Of a stretch of 30,562 bases of DNA, positions 8,429 through 16,339 are shown one piece after another. Both the position numbers and the translations under genes were made by a program. The notes beneath the pieces are model-generated. The model worked only from the letters and a program-made list of their open reading frames with translations, was not told where the DNA came from and ran no database searches. Origin of the DNA: JBMNGG01 sp050949705 (GTDB taxonomy: Bacteria; Bacillota; Thermosediminibacteria; Thermosediminibacterales; Tepidanaerobacteraceae); the NCBI GenBank assembly GCA_050949705.1, contig JBMNGG010000020.1, positions 1 through 30,562 of the forward strand, written 5' to 3'. Position 1 is the stretch's first letter. Every line of letters starts with the position of its first letter.

Positions 8429-9727
8429 TTAAATCTTTCTCTTGTCTATAACCCGTTTTGCCTTACCTTCACTGCGTTCAATAGTATGGGGTTCCACCAA
8501 TTTAACATTAACATTAATACCTAAAGTAGTATTAATATCCCTGGTTATCCTCTTACGGACATCCTCAAGTTTTCTAACTTCGTCAGCAAATAGTTTTTCC
8601 GATACTTCCACCCATACCTCCATAGAATCAAGATTATCTATGCGGTCTACAATTATTAAGTAATGAGGCTCTGTATCTCCGGCTGCCATCAAGGCACTTT
8701 CTATTTGTGATGGGAATACATTGACGCCCCTTATGATAAGCATATCGTCAGTTCTGCCAAGTAATTTCCCGATTCGTGCATGGGTTCTCCCACAACTGCA
8801 AGGTTCGTAAGAAAGAGATGTTATATCCTTTGTTCTGTACCTTATTACTGGTAATCCTTCTTTATCAATTGTAGTTATGACTAGTTCACCTTTTTCTCCC
8901 TCAGGCATAGGTTCTTCAGTTACTGGATCTATTATTTCCGCAATAAAGAAATCTTCAAAAATATGAAGACCTTGCTGCTCCATACATTCACAAGCAACAC
9001 CAGGCCCAATAACTTCACTAAGGCCATATATATCTAATGCCTTAATTCCAAGTTTTCCTTCCAGTTCTTTTCGCATATTTTCTGACCATGGTTCTGCTCC
9101 AAAAATACCTGATTTTAGATTCAGTTCTTCTGTTTTTATTCCCATTTCCTCAAGAGTTTCGATTATGCAAAGGGCATATGAAGGTGTACAAGCAAGTATT
9201 TCCGTTTTTAAATCTTTCATCATCATAGCCTGGCGACGTGAATTGCCCCCAGATGTTGGTACTACAACAGCACCAATCTTTTCTGCTCCATAATGAAAAC
9301 CCAAGCCTCCAGTAAAAAGACCATATCCATAAGAAATCTGGACCACCGAATCCTGCTTACCGCCACCCATTGTTAAACAGCGGGCTACTAGCTCTGCCCA
9401 ATTGGCTATGTCTCTACGTGTATATCCTACTACCGTTGGTTTTCCGGTAGTGCCAGAAGAAGCATGTATTCTAATAATATCCCTTAATGGTGCAGCAAAC
9501 ATGCCATAAGGGTAATTATCCCGTAAATCTTCTTTGGTTGTAAATGGCAACAATTTTAAATCTTCTAGGCTGTTTATATCCTCCGGAATAATACTTTTTT
9601 CTTGCATCTTTTGTCTATAACTTGATACATTGTGATAAACACGGTCTATGGTTTCTTTTAACTTTGCTAACTGGTAAGAACGTAGTTCATCTCTGTCCAT
9701 ACATTCACGAGATCTGTTCCAGTGCAT
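8429..9727 (-). CDS. paaK: Phenylacetate-CoA ligase
   Basis: An AMP-forming adenylate ligase of 432 residues, the usual length for PaaK. The ATP-binding motif ASSGTTGKPTVVGYT lies at about 88-102, the adenylate motif is YGLSEVIGPG, and YRTKDIT is the Asp motif. CSCGRTHARIGKLLGR is the hinge region, and a C-terminal Lys lies in SEGKAKRVIDKRK. It activates phenylacetate or another aryl acid to its CoA thioester in the cytoplasm. In fermenting anaerobes the homologues often accompany aromatic amino acid metabolism, and no phenylacetate-degradation genes are present here, so the exact acid is open. ATG 9727 follows AAGGGGGT by about 6 bases. It is transcribed divergently from methionine gamma-lyase across the IS1634-type insertion. 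Confidence 0.9.
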   Translation of the reverse strand: MHWNRSRECMDRDELRSYQLAKLKETIDRVYHNVSSYRQKMQEKSIIPEDINSLEDLKLLPFTTKEDLRDNYPYGMFAAPLRDIIRIHASSGTTGKPTVVGYTRRDIANWAELVARCLTMGGGKQDSVVQISYGYGLFTGGLGFHYGAEKIGAVVVPTSGGNSRRQAMMMKDLKTEILACTPSYALCIIETLEEMGIKTEELNLKSGIFGAEPWSENMRKELEGKLGIKALDIYGLSEVIGPGVACECMEQQGLHIFEDFFIAEIIDPVTEEPMPEGEKGELVITTIDKEGLPVIRYRTKDITSLSYEPCSCGRTHARIGKLLGRTDDMLIIRGVNVFPSQIESALMAAGDTEPHYLIIVDRIDNLDSMEVWVEVSEKLFADEVRKLEDVRKRITRDINTTLGINVNVKLVEPHTIERSEGKAKRVIDKRKI

Positions 9728-9846
9728 AGACTTACCCCCTTAACTAGTGTTCCTGTCGTTTATATTTTGCTTATTAGTTAAAACAGTTTATGCTATACTT
9801 GAACATATTAGTATCTAAGTTAATTGCCAGCTTAGTATTAAGTAAA

Positions 9847-10077
9847 ATTATACAATACACAAATTAAATTGCAACTTATTTTTTGAAAAACAAAGACCTC
9901 GCATAAAAATAATACTGTTCTGATACATTTTTTTATGACAGCATATTGTAATATTTTATATTTATTATAAAATGATACAAACCAGCTTATCCAAATAAGA
10001 TTTGGGATTGTTTAATCGGTAATAATACATGAAATACAAAAAATTGAGAGGAGAGAACAAATGTTTAAAAGAGATTA
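9847..10077. repeat. Left copy of a 231-bp direct repeat flanking the IS1634-family element
   Basis: This copy is identical, base for base as far as I can read, to 12029-12259. It contains the upstream region, ribosome binding site (AGAGGAGAG), ATG and first five-and-a-half codons of the methionine gamma-lyase gene. IS1634 is known to create long direct repeats of variable length, so I read it as a long target duplication. The identity implies a recent insertion. Confidence 0.88.
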
Positions 10078-10114
10078 CGGTTGTTTGACACTTATAAAGA
10101 ATAAAAAACCACCA

Positions 10115-10139
10115 AAAGCCTTAATGGGCTTATTTTTTT
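10115..10139 (+). terminator. Terminator at the left end of the IS1634-family element
   Basis: AAGCC, a short loop and GGCTT followed by A and seven T. It would block transcription entering the IS from the duplicated lyase promoter region. The stem is short, so it may be leaky. Confidence 0.6.
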
Positions 10140-10160
10140 GTCAAATTTACCAAATATATC

Positions 10161-10189
10161 TTGCGGAATGTTGCGGGATGTGTTATGAT
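10161..10189 (+). promoter_or_regulatory. Promoter of the IS1634-family transposase
   Basis: TTGCGG, a 17-bp spacer and TATGAT, about 27 bp before the GTG start and downstream of the left-end terminator. Confidence 0.6.
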
Positions 10190-10215
10190 ATAAGTAATAC
10201 AAGGGGGGGATGCTT

Positions 10216-11934
10216 GTGAGACTGTCTATTTCTAAATCAAAAAATGCCACGTCACTTTATATTAAAGAAGATGTTACTATTGATGGCAAAAGAACAACAA
10301 AAATCGTTAAGAAATTAGGAACAGTTGCTGAACTGGAGAAAAAATTAGGGGGCAGGGACCCTATTGAATGGGCAAAAGAATACATTGCAGAATTAAATCG
10401 CCTTGAAAAAGAGGGCAAGGAAATTGAAGTAATTGCAAAGTATTCGCCTTCTAAACTAATCAAGAAGGAGGAAAGGCGTTGTTTTAATGGAGGATATTTG
10501 TTTTTACAAAAAATCTATCATGAACTGGAACTTGATAAAATCTGCAGCAAAATCACAAACAAATATAGATTTGAATACAATTTGGATTCTATTTTTTCAA
10601 GATTACTTTACGGTAGAATACTATTCCCTTCTTCAAAGCTTTCTACTTATGAGCTCTCTTGGAAATTAATTGAACCACCTGATTTTAAGCTGCATCATGT
10701 TTACAGAGCTTTAGAAGTCATAGCAAAGGAGACAGATTTTATTCAAGCATCTCTTTATCAAAATAGCCTCTCAGTTTCGAAGCGAAATACCGGTATTTTA
10801 TACTATGACTGCACCAATTATTTTTTTGAAATTGAACAGGAAGATGGGTTAAAGCAATATGGCTTTTCTAAGGATCACAAACCAAATCCTATAGTTCAAA
10901 TGGGTCTTTTTATGGACGGAGATGGCATTCCTCTTGCTTTTAGTATTACAGAAGGCAATAAAAATGAACAACTGACACTTAAGCCTTTAGAAAAAAAGAT
11001 TTTATCTGACTTTAAGCTATCAAAGTTCATTGTTTGCACAGATGCTGGGCTTGCCTCAAATTGCAATCGAAAATTCAATGATAAAAAAGACAGGGCCTTT
11101 ATCACCACTCAATCCATTAAAAAACTCAAGGGGCACCTAAAAAAGTGGTGTTTAGACCCTACAGGCTGGCATCTGGATAAAGATACTAAAACGTATGATA
11201 TACGAGAACTTGATGAAGAAAAATACAAAGATAAAGTATTTTACAAAGAGCGTTGGATAAAGGAAGACGGGCTAGAGCAGAAACTAATTGTCACATATTC
11301 CATTAAGTACAGGGACTATCACAGAAAAATCCGCAACTTGCAAATTCAAAGAGCTCTTAAGCTGCTTGATACAAATCCCTCCAAGATAAAAAAACCCCGT
11401 CAGAATGATTACAAGCGCTTTATCAAAAAGACAAGCTGTACATTAGAAGGTGAAGTTGCAAAACAAGAAGTATATAGTCTGTATTATGAACTTATTGATG
11501 ATGAATCAGCATATGATGGTTTTTATGCAGTTTGTACAAATCTTGACGAAGATGCCGTAGAAATTGCAAGAATCAATAGATGGCGCTGGCAAATCGAAGA
11601 GTGTTTTAAGATTTTAAAACATGAATTTAAGGCAAGACCCGTATACCTTCAAAGAAATGATAGAATTACTGCTCATTTTACCACTTGTTTTATTGCGCTT
11701 TTAATGTATAGATTGTTGGAAAAGAGATTACAAGGGGAATTTACATGTGACACCATTATTCGAAATTTACGCAATATGAACTTTCAGGAGTTAAAAGGTA
11801 GGGGCTACATACCGACTTACACAAGGAATGATTTTACTGATGCTTTACATGAAGCATTTGGCTTTCGGACTGATTATGAAATTGTAACCTTAAAACGACT
11901 GAAAAAAATTTTAAAAGAAACAAAAACTAGGTAA
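10216..11934 (+). CDS. IS1634-family transposase
   Basis: An intact DDE transposase of 572 residues of the IS4-superfamily type. The three acidic residues are seen in YYDCTNYFFE, IVCTDAGLAS and, near the C-terminus, RWRWQIEECFKILKHEF, the family's equivalent of the YREK motif. The insert between the second D and the E is beta-rich, as in IS4-type transposases. AAGGGGGGG lies 5-6 bases before the GTG at 10216, whereas the in-frame ATG at 10210 touches that site, so I take the GTG. Its start overlaps the stop of the 52-codon chimeric frame (10061-10219). No frameshift or internal stop is present. Confidence 0.93.
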   Translation: MRLSISKSKNATSLYIKEDVTIDGKRTTKIVKKLGTVAELEKKLGGRDPIEWAKEYIAELNRLEKEGKEIEVIAKYSPSKLIKKEERRCFNGGYLFLQKIYHELELDKICSKITNKYRFEYNLDSIFSRLLYGRILFPSSKLSTYELSWKLIEPPDFKLHHVYRALEVIAKETDFIQASLYQNSLSVSKRNTGILYYDCTNYFFEIEQEDGLKQYGFSKDHKPNPIVQMGLFMDGDGIPLAFSITEGNKNEQLTLKPLEKKILSDFKLSKFIVCTDAGLASNCNRKFNDKKDRAFITTQSIKKLKGHLKKWCLDPTGWHLDKDTKTYDIRELDEEKYKDKVFYKERWIKEDGLEQKLIVTYSIKYRDYHRKIRNLQIQRALKLLDTNPSKIKKPRQNDYKRFIKKTSCTLEGEVAKQEVYSLYYELIDDESAYDGFYAVCTNLDEDAVEIARINRWRWQIEECFKILKHEFKARPVYLQRNDRITAHFTTCFIALLMYRLLEKRLQGEFTCDTIIRNLRNMNFQELKGRGYIPTYTRNDFTDALHEAFGFRTDYEIVTLKRLKKILKETKTR

Positions 11935-11959
11935 ACATTCCGCATTATTTTTAAAAACA

Positions 11960-12004
11960 AAAAAGCCCGAATCCCATTATTTTCAATGGGTTTCAGGCTT
12001 TTTG
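11960..12004 (+). terminator. Terminator at the right end of the IS1634-family element
   Basis: AAAAAGCC...AATCCCATT and AATGGGTTTCAGGCTTTTT form a long stem followed by a T run, 25 bp after the transposase stop. It would shield the lyase gene from transposase read-through. The A-rich opposite end could let it work in both directions. Confidence 0.85.
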
Positions 12005-12028
12005 TCTTCTGTAAGTGTCAAAGATGGG

Positions 12029-12259
12029 ATTATACAATACACAAATTAAATTGCAACTTATTTTTTGAAAAACAAAGACCTCGCATAAAAATAATACTGT
12101 TCTGATACATTTTTTTATGACAGCATATTGTAATATTTTATATTTATTATAAAATGATACAAACCAGCTTATCCAAATAAGATTTGGGATTGTTTAATCG
12201 GTAATAATACATGAAATACAAAAAATTGAGAGGAGAGAACAAATGTTTAAAAGAGATTA
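12029..12259. repeat. Right copy of the 231-bp direct repeat
   Basis: The repeat runs from ATTATACAATACAC to the sixth codon of methionine gamma-lyase and matches the left copy at 9847-10077. Because this copy retains the whole upstream region of the lyase gene, the insertion should not have inactivated it. Confidence 0.88.
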
Positions 12260-13436
12260 TGCATTTGCAACAAAAGTAATTCATGGTAAACACGTGAAAA
12301 ATTCCAAGGGGGCTTTAGCACCACCGATATACCAGACATCGACTTTTGTTTTTGATAATGCTTTTCAGGGAGGTGAACGCTTCGCTGGAAGAGATGATGG
12401 GTTTATGTATAGCAGGCTCGGGAATCCAACAGTGCGTTTACTCGAAGAGAAAATTGCATATCTTGAAGAAGGAGAAGAATGTGTAGCTTTTTCTTCGGGT
12501 ATGGGTGCGATTTCCGGCACTGTTTTGTCCTTGTTAAATTCCGGAGATCACCTGCTGTCTGATATAACTCTTTATGGCTGTACTTTTGCACTTTTTAATG
12601 AGAAATTACGCAAATTGGGAATAGATGTGGAGTTTTGTGATTTTAGCGACTTATCTGAAGTAGAAAAAAGGCTGCGCAGTAATACAAAAATGGTCTACTT
12701 TGAAACACCAGCCAATCCTAATATGAAGATTATTGACATTAAAGCAGTTGCCGAACTTACTCACAAAATAGCACCACATTGTCTTGTAGTAGTTGACAAT
12801 ACTTTTGCTACACCGGCTATCACTAGACCTTTGAAACTTGGTGTTGACATAGTAGTTCACAGCGCTACAAAATATTTAAATGGTCATGGAGACGTCGTTG
12901 CAGGTTTATCCATTACTAATTCTGTCAATGCAAAACCAATCAGAAACGTTGGACTAAAAGACATCACAGGTGCTGTTTTAGGTCCTCAAGAAGCGTACTT
13001 AATTTTAAGAGGACTCAAAACTTTAAATTTGAGAATGGATGCCCATTGCCAAAATGCAGTGAAGGTCGCGGAGTATCTAGATAAATCAAAATATGTAAAA
13101 AAAGTATACTATCCTGGTCTAGCACAACATTTAGGACATGATATTGCAAAAAAACAGATGACAAAGTTCGGTGCGGTAATCTCTTTTGAAGTAGAAAGTT
13201 TTGAAATCGCCAAAAATGTATTGGATAATTTACACTTGTGTGTACTCGCCGTAAGTTTGGGAGACTGTGAAACTTTAATTCAACATCCGGCATCAATGAC
13301 CCACTCAATGTGTACAAGAGAAGAAATGGAGGTTGCTGGATTTTCTGATAGACTTATCAGGGTTTCTGTAGGATTGGAAGACCCTCAGGATATTATCGAA
13401 GATTTAGATCAAGCACTCGAGAAGGCTCATCAGTGA
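12243..13436 (+). CDS. megL: Methionine gamma-lyase
   Basis: A PLP enzyme of the Cys/Met-metabolism family (397 residues) that splits methionine into methanethiol, 2-oxobutyrate and ammonia in the cytoplasm. The PLP lysine is Lys210 in VHSATKYLNGHGDV, next to the family's VVDNTF motif. A Cys at 113 in TLYGCTFALF is the residue typical of methionine gamma-lyases and absent from most cystathionine lyases. YSRLGNPT is the family signature. AGAGGAGAG precedes ATG 12243 by about 6 bases. The gene lies just beyond the IS1634-type element and its start is in the right direct repeat. No terminator separates it from the promoter of the next operon. Cystathionine gamma-synthase or homocysteine lyase activity is less likely. 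Confidence 0.9.
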   Translation: MFKRDYAFATKVIHGKHVKNSKGALAPPIYQTSTFVFDNAFQGGERFAGRDDGFMYSRLGNPTVRLLEEKIAYLEEGEECVAFSSGMGAISGTVLSLLNSGDHLLSDITLYGCTFALFNEKLRKLGIDVEFCDFSDLSEVEKRLRSNTKMVYFETPANPNMKIIDIKAVAELTHKIAPHCLVVVDNTFATPAITRPLKLGVDIVVHSATKYLNGHGDVVAGLSITNSVNAKPIRNVGLKDITGAVLGPQEAYLILRGLKTLNLRMDAHCQNAVKVAEYLDKSKYVKKVYYPGLAQHLGHDIAKKQMTKFGAVISFEVESFEIAKNVLDNLHLCVLAVSLGDCETLIQHPASMTHSMCTREEMEVAGFSDRLIRVSVGLEDPQDIIEDLDQALEKAHQ

Positions 13437-13457
13437 AATTGATATCGTAAAAATATA

Positions 13458-13486
13458 TTGACTTAAATCAAGAAACTTTTTATAAT
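13458..13486 (+). promoter_or_regulatory. Sigma-A promoter of the cobalamin-riboswitch cblT-cblS operon
   Basis: TTGACT, a 17-bp spacer and a perfect TATAAT, ending about 20 bp before the riboswitch. Confidence 0.85.
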
Positions 13487-13504
13487 TAAAGAAAAAGTTC
13501 TACT

Positions 13505-13662
13505 TAAGGTGCCCGTGTTTGGGTGAATAGGGAAGATCGGTTAAAATCCGGCGCGGTCCCGCCACTGTAATGGGGAGCTGCTTAAAGTATCCACTGGGAA
13601 ACCGGGAAGGGTTAAGGAGCAAAGAACCTGAGCCAGGAGACCTGCCTTAAGGTTAAAAGATC
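13505..13662 (+). ncRNA. Cobalamin riboswitch upstream of cblT
   Basis: All conserved blocks are present in order: AAGGTGCCCGTGTTTGGGTG, GGGAAGATCGGTTAAAATCC, GCGGTCCCGCCACTGTAA, GGGAAGGG and the B12 box AGCCAGGAGACCTGCC at 13631-13646. A terminator follows at 13678-13717, so the operon should be switched off when cobalamin is plentiful. Confidence 0.96.
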
Positions 13663-13677
13663 CGGTGATGATGGTAA

Positions 13678-13717
13678 AGTCTACCGTCTAATTTTCTATT
13701 AGACTGTAGACTTTTTT
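13678..13717 (+). terminator. Terminator (expression platform) of the cblT riboswitch
   Basis: AAGTCTACCGTCTAA pairs with TTAGACTGTAGACTT, followed by six T. Confidence 0.9.
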
Positions 13718-13776
13718 ATTTACCCTTTTCTTAACCTATAAGTAGATCTTAGTCAAAAAGTTAAGGAGATGGTTTT

Positions 13777-14274
13777 ATGTTAAAAACAAAAACTAACACC
13801 TTTGCCCTTATGGGTATGTTTATTGCATTAAGTATAGTAGGTGCCTTCATAAAAATACCCAGTCCAACGGGTACGGTAGCTTTAGATTCAGCTCCAGGTT
13901 ATACAGCTGCACTTTTACTAGGTCCTTTATTTGGAGCAGGAGCGGCCGCTTTAGGCCATCTATTAACAAGTTTGTATTCCGGGTTTCCAATGAGTTTGCC
14001 TATTCATCTAATTATCGCAATAGAAATGGCTGTATTTGCAGGACTTTATGGGTTTTTGGGTAAGAAAAATTTACTCGCAAGTATAATTATAACATCATTG
14101 CTAAATGGTATTATTGCCCCAGCGACTTTCATTTTTTTACCCCAGTTTGGAATTGCCTTTTTTACCGCTATGTTACTTCCTCTGTTGGTAGCATCATTTG
14201 TCAATGTGTTAATTTCTGCATTAGTTTATAAAGCTATGTCTGGCACGATTAAATCAAGCTCCTATGACAGCTAA
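13777..14274 (+). CDS. cblT: ECF-transporter S component, probable alpha-ribazole transporter CblT
   Basis: The 165-residue protein has about five or six membrane segments, the size and pattern of an ECF S component. It would bind its vitamin or precursor in the membrane and use the shared EcfA/EcfA'/EcfT module encoded elsewhere. The cobalamin riboswitch and the following cblS-like gene match the known CblT/CblS pair, which salvages alpha-ribazole, the nucleoside of the lower ligand of B12. AAGGAGATG lies about 8 bases before ATG 13777. A cobalamin-specific S component is the main alternative. The pairing with a kinase-like gene favours alpha-ribazole. Confidence 0.8.
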   Translation: MLKTKTNTFALMGMFIALSIVGAFIKIPSPTGTVALDSAPGYTAALLLGPLFGAGAAALGHLLTSLYSGFPMSLPIHLIIAIEMAVFAGLYGFLGKKNLLASIIITSLLNGIIAPATFIFLPQFGIAFFTAMLLPLLVASFVNVLISALVYKAMSGTIKSSSYDS

Positions 14275-14339
14275 AGTAGGTATTATTACTAGTAGAAAAC
14301 AAGACGGATTTTCTCTTATCAGATATTGGAGGTATTGTA

Positions 14340-15077
14340 GTGTATTTAGTAGATACGACAAAATCCCATAGAGATGTGAATCTTGTATCAATAAAAGATG
14401 ATTTATATATGGCAGTTGCCTGTGATTCCTGTGGAGGAGTCGGTGAAAAAGAAGGAGATGTGGTTAAAGTTCCACCTTACATAGTAGGCCGATTTACCTG
14501 TCGAGTAGCCTTGATGGAAATTTTATCGATAGGCTCAATCCCCATATCTGTAACAGCTGCTATATGCAGCGAACCTGACCCCACAGGTAAAGGAATCTTA
14601 TCAGGCATATCGGACGAGCTAGGGGATTTATTTTTGGAAATACCAGTTACAATTAGTACTGAAAAGAACATACCAACTTGTCAAACAGGACTGGGTATCA
14701 CAATAATTGGCTTGGTAGAAAAAGAGAAACTGAGAATAAACAACACAAGGCCGGGAGATATGCTTTATTGTATAGGAATCCCAAAAGTCGGAAATGAAGT
14801 CTTTCTAGATGATCCCGAAATCCCAAACACTTTGCTTATAAAAGAACTCCTTAATATTCCCAATGTCCATGAAATTATTCCAGTAGGTTCAAAGGGAATT
14901 AAGGGGGAAGCTGAGATGTTAGCATCCTGTTACGGATTAGATATACATTGGAAAGATAAACTACCTATTGATATACAAAAAACTGCAGGTCCTTCTACAT
15001 GTATATTGGTTACTGGTCCGACAGGATTAGAAATCTCACAAGCTCAACCTGTTTTTTTATTGGCAGAACTAAAATAA
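14340..15077 (+). CDS. cblS: Alpha-ribazole kinase-like protein CblS (AIR synthase-related)
   Basis: The 245-residue protein resembles the PurM/AIR-synthase ATP-binding fold. It has an early Asp-rich region (YMAVACDSCGGVGEKEGD), a YIVGRFTCRVALMEILSIG helix typical of the PurM dimer core, and a Gly-rich TCQTGLGITIIG strand. CblS is known to phosphorylate alpha-ribazole to alpha-ribazole phosphate for cobalamin assembly. Its place directly after a riboswitch-controlled CblT-like transporter supports this. GGAGG lies about 7 bases before the GTG at 14340. It shares a bidirectional terminator with degV. Without the context I would only call it AIR-synthase-related. Confidence 0.78.
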   Translation: MYLVDTTKSHRDVNLVSIKDDLYMAVACDSCGGVGEKEGDVVKVPPYIVGRFTCRVALMEILSIGSIPISVTAAICSEPDPTGKGILSGISDELGDLFLEIPVTISTEKNIPTCQTGLGITIIGLVEKEKLRINNTRPGDMLYCIGIPKVGNEVFLDDPEIPNTLLIKELLNIPNVHEIIPVGSKGIKGEAEMLASCYGLDIHWKDKLPIDIQKTAGPSTCILVTGPTGLEISQAQPVFLLAELK

Positions 15078-15080
15078 AAG

Positions 15081-15118
15081 AGAGTGTCGTTAAACTTAAT
15101 ATAGTTTTACGACACTCT
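15081..15118. terminator. Shared terminator between cblS and degV
   Basis: AGAGTGTCGTTAAAC and GTTTTACGACACTCT form a 15-bp stem around an AT loop. The T-rich tract on the minus strand (CTCTTTTATTTT) makes it strongest for degV. On the plus strand the following sequence is poor in T. Confidence 0.82.
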
Positions 15119-15138
15119 ATCATTACAATATCTAATAT

Positions 15139-15981
15139 TTATTCAAACTGGACAGCGGCTCCTATAGTCCCTGGTCCCGTATGAACACCTATAACCGGTC
15201 CCACTTGAGTAAACATACTAGTCTTTAGTTGAAATGCGTTTTCCAAAGCTTCTTTAAGATAATGCCCGGCCTGTTGAGCTGCACCATGGGCCACTGCAAA
15301 ACGCACATGTTTTCTTCCTTTTGCCAAATTCCTAAATGCTTGCACTATGCTATCAAGGGCTTTTTCCTGACTACGGGCTTTACTGTAAGTATGATAGATG
15401 CCATCATCTCCAACTCTAACTACAGGCTTAATATTTAGAAATGTTCCTACAATACCCTGCACCTTCCCTATTCTGCCCCCTTTTTGTAGATACTCTAAAG
15501 TATTTACAGTAAAAAGAGTTTCGATGTTTCTTCTGACTTCGGAAAGGCGCTTTACAATTTGTGATGCACTCATACCTTCTTTAATGTTTCTAGAAGACTC
15601 AGCCACCATTAGACCTAAGCCAAGACTGATAGTTTTTGAATCAATTATATGAATTCTACTGCCAAGCTCCTCTTTAGCTAAATTCGCCGCATTTAAGGTC
15701 CCACTCAAGCCTGAAGAAATATGAATTGATATAACTTCTTGATAGTCTTTTAGCAGCTTACGATATAAGTTGCTAAAGTCCTCAGGAGAAGGTTGTGATG
15801 TTTTAGGCAGTTCATCCTCTTGAGCTAAACGTCTGTAAAACTCATCACTTGATATCTCATAGTCAAAGTATTCTTCATTTTTAAATCTCACCTTCAATGG
15901 AATTACATGGACATCCAATTCATTTTTCATTTGTTCATCGAGGTCAGCCGTACTGTCCGTAACTAAAGCAATTTTCTTCAT
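15139..15981 (-). CDS. degV: DegV family fatty-acid-binding protein
   Basis: A 280-residue DegV protein. The N-terminal motif VTDSTADLD, the fatty-acid contact HISSGLSGTLNAA and the later YLQKGGRIGKVQG motif are all present. Members bind a fatty acid and can act as FakB partners of the FakA kinase, supplying acyl-phosphate for phospholipid synthesis. No fakA is in the window. GGAGGG lies 5-6 bases before ATG 15981. It is transcribed alone and converges on cblS. Confidence 0.93.
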   Translation of the reverse strand: MKKIALVTDSTADLDEQMKNELDVHVIPLKVRFKNEEYFDYEISSDEFYRRLAQEDELPKTSQPSPEDFSNLYRKLLKDYQEVISIHISSGLSGTLNAANLAKEELGSRIHIIDSKTISLGLGLMVAESSRNIKEGMSASQIVKRLSEVRRNIETLFTVNTLEYLQKGGRIGKVQGIVGTFLNIKPVVRVGDDGIYHTYSKARSQEKALDSIVQAFRNLAKGRKHVRFAVAHGAAQQAGHYLKEALENAFQLKTSMFTQVGPVIGVHTGPGTIGAAVQFE

Positions 15982-16021
15982 TTAAACCCTCCACTTTGGT
16001 CTTAATTAAGCTTAAAGTAAA

Positions 16022-16050
16022 TATTTATCTAGTTCGCTAAAAAAAACCAA
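16022..16050 (-). promoter_or_regulatory. Probable promoter of degV
   Basis: TTGGTT, a 17-bp spacer and TAAATA on the minus strand, about 40 bp before the degV start. The fit is moderate. Confidence 0.4.
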
Positions 16051-16339
16051 AATCCTTTATTATTTTATATATTTTCAAAAATAAAGGGGTTTAATGATTT
16101 TAATAGATAAAATGCGTATTTTCAAGTATAGTTTTTGATATAGGATGGTTTATCATACATAAGTACGGCGTTTATCTGCATCAGATAATATATATTAGTG
16201 AGGACATTACGAGAGACAACTTTAGTTGCTAATCACTACGGAAATATAGAAAACCTAGATTATATAGCTTATATGAAAATATCGTTAATTTAACGGAAAA
16301 GAATCAACTTCACTGAAGAAGGAGATAAATTCGTAGTTA

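Larger units (their letters stand above)
10061..10219 (+). other. Chimeric 52-codon reading frame running from the captured lyase start codon into the IS
   Basis: The duplicated ribosome binding site and ATG of methionine gamma-lyase (MFKRDY) read without a stop through the left end of the IS. The frame ends at a TGA that overlaps the transposase GTG in the sequence GTGA. Such four-base overlaps usually couple translation of two genes. The frame probably arose by chance from the insertion point and need not encode a useful peptide. A hairpin at 10115-10138 may stop the transcript first. Confidence 0.4.
10078..12028 (+). mobile_element. IS1634-family (IS4 superfamily) insertion sequence
   Basis: The element lies exactly between the two 231-bp repeats. 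Its ends share the inverted sequence TTTGACACTTA (near 10084-10094 and 12013-12023). It carries an intact transposase with its own promoter and terminator hairpins at both ends. The 1951-bp length fits the family. All parts are intact, so it could be active. Confidence 0.9.

Noticed and set aside
12029..12242. SAM riboswitch or T-box control of methionine gamma-lyase
   Set aside because: The upstream AT-rich region lacks the conserved blocks of either and has no terminator hairpin before the start codon.
9847..12259. The 231-bp repeats as an older tandem duplication unrelated to the IS
   Set aside because: The repeats stop exactly at both IS ends, appear identical, and long duplications are known for IS1634.
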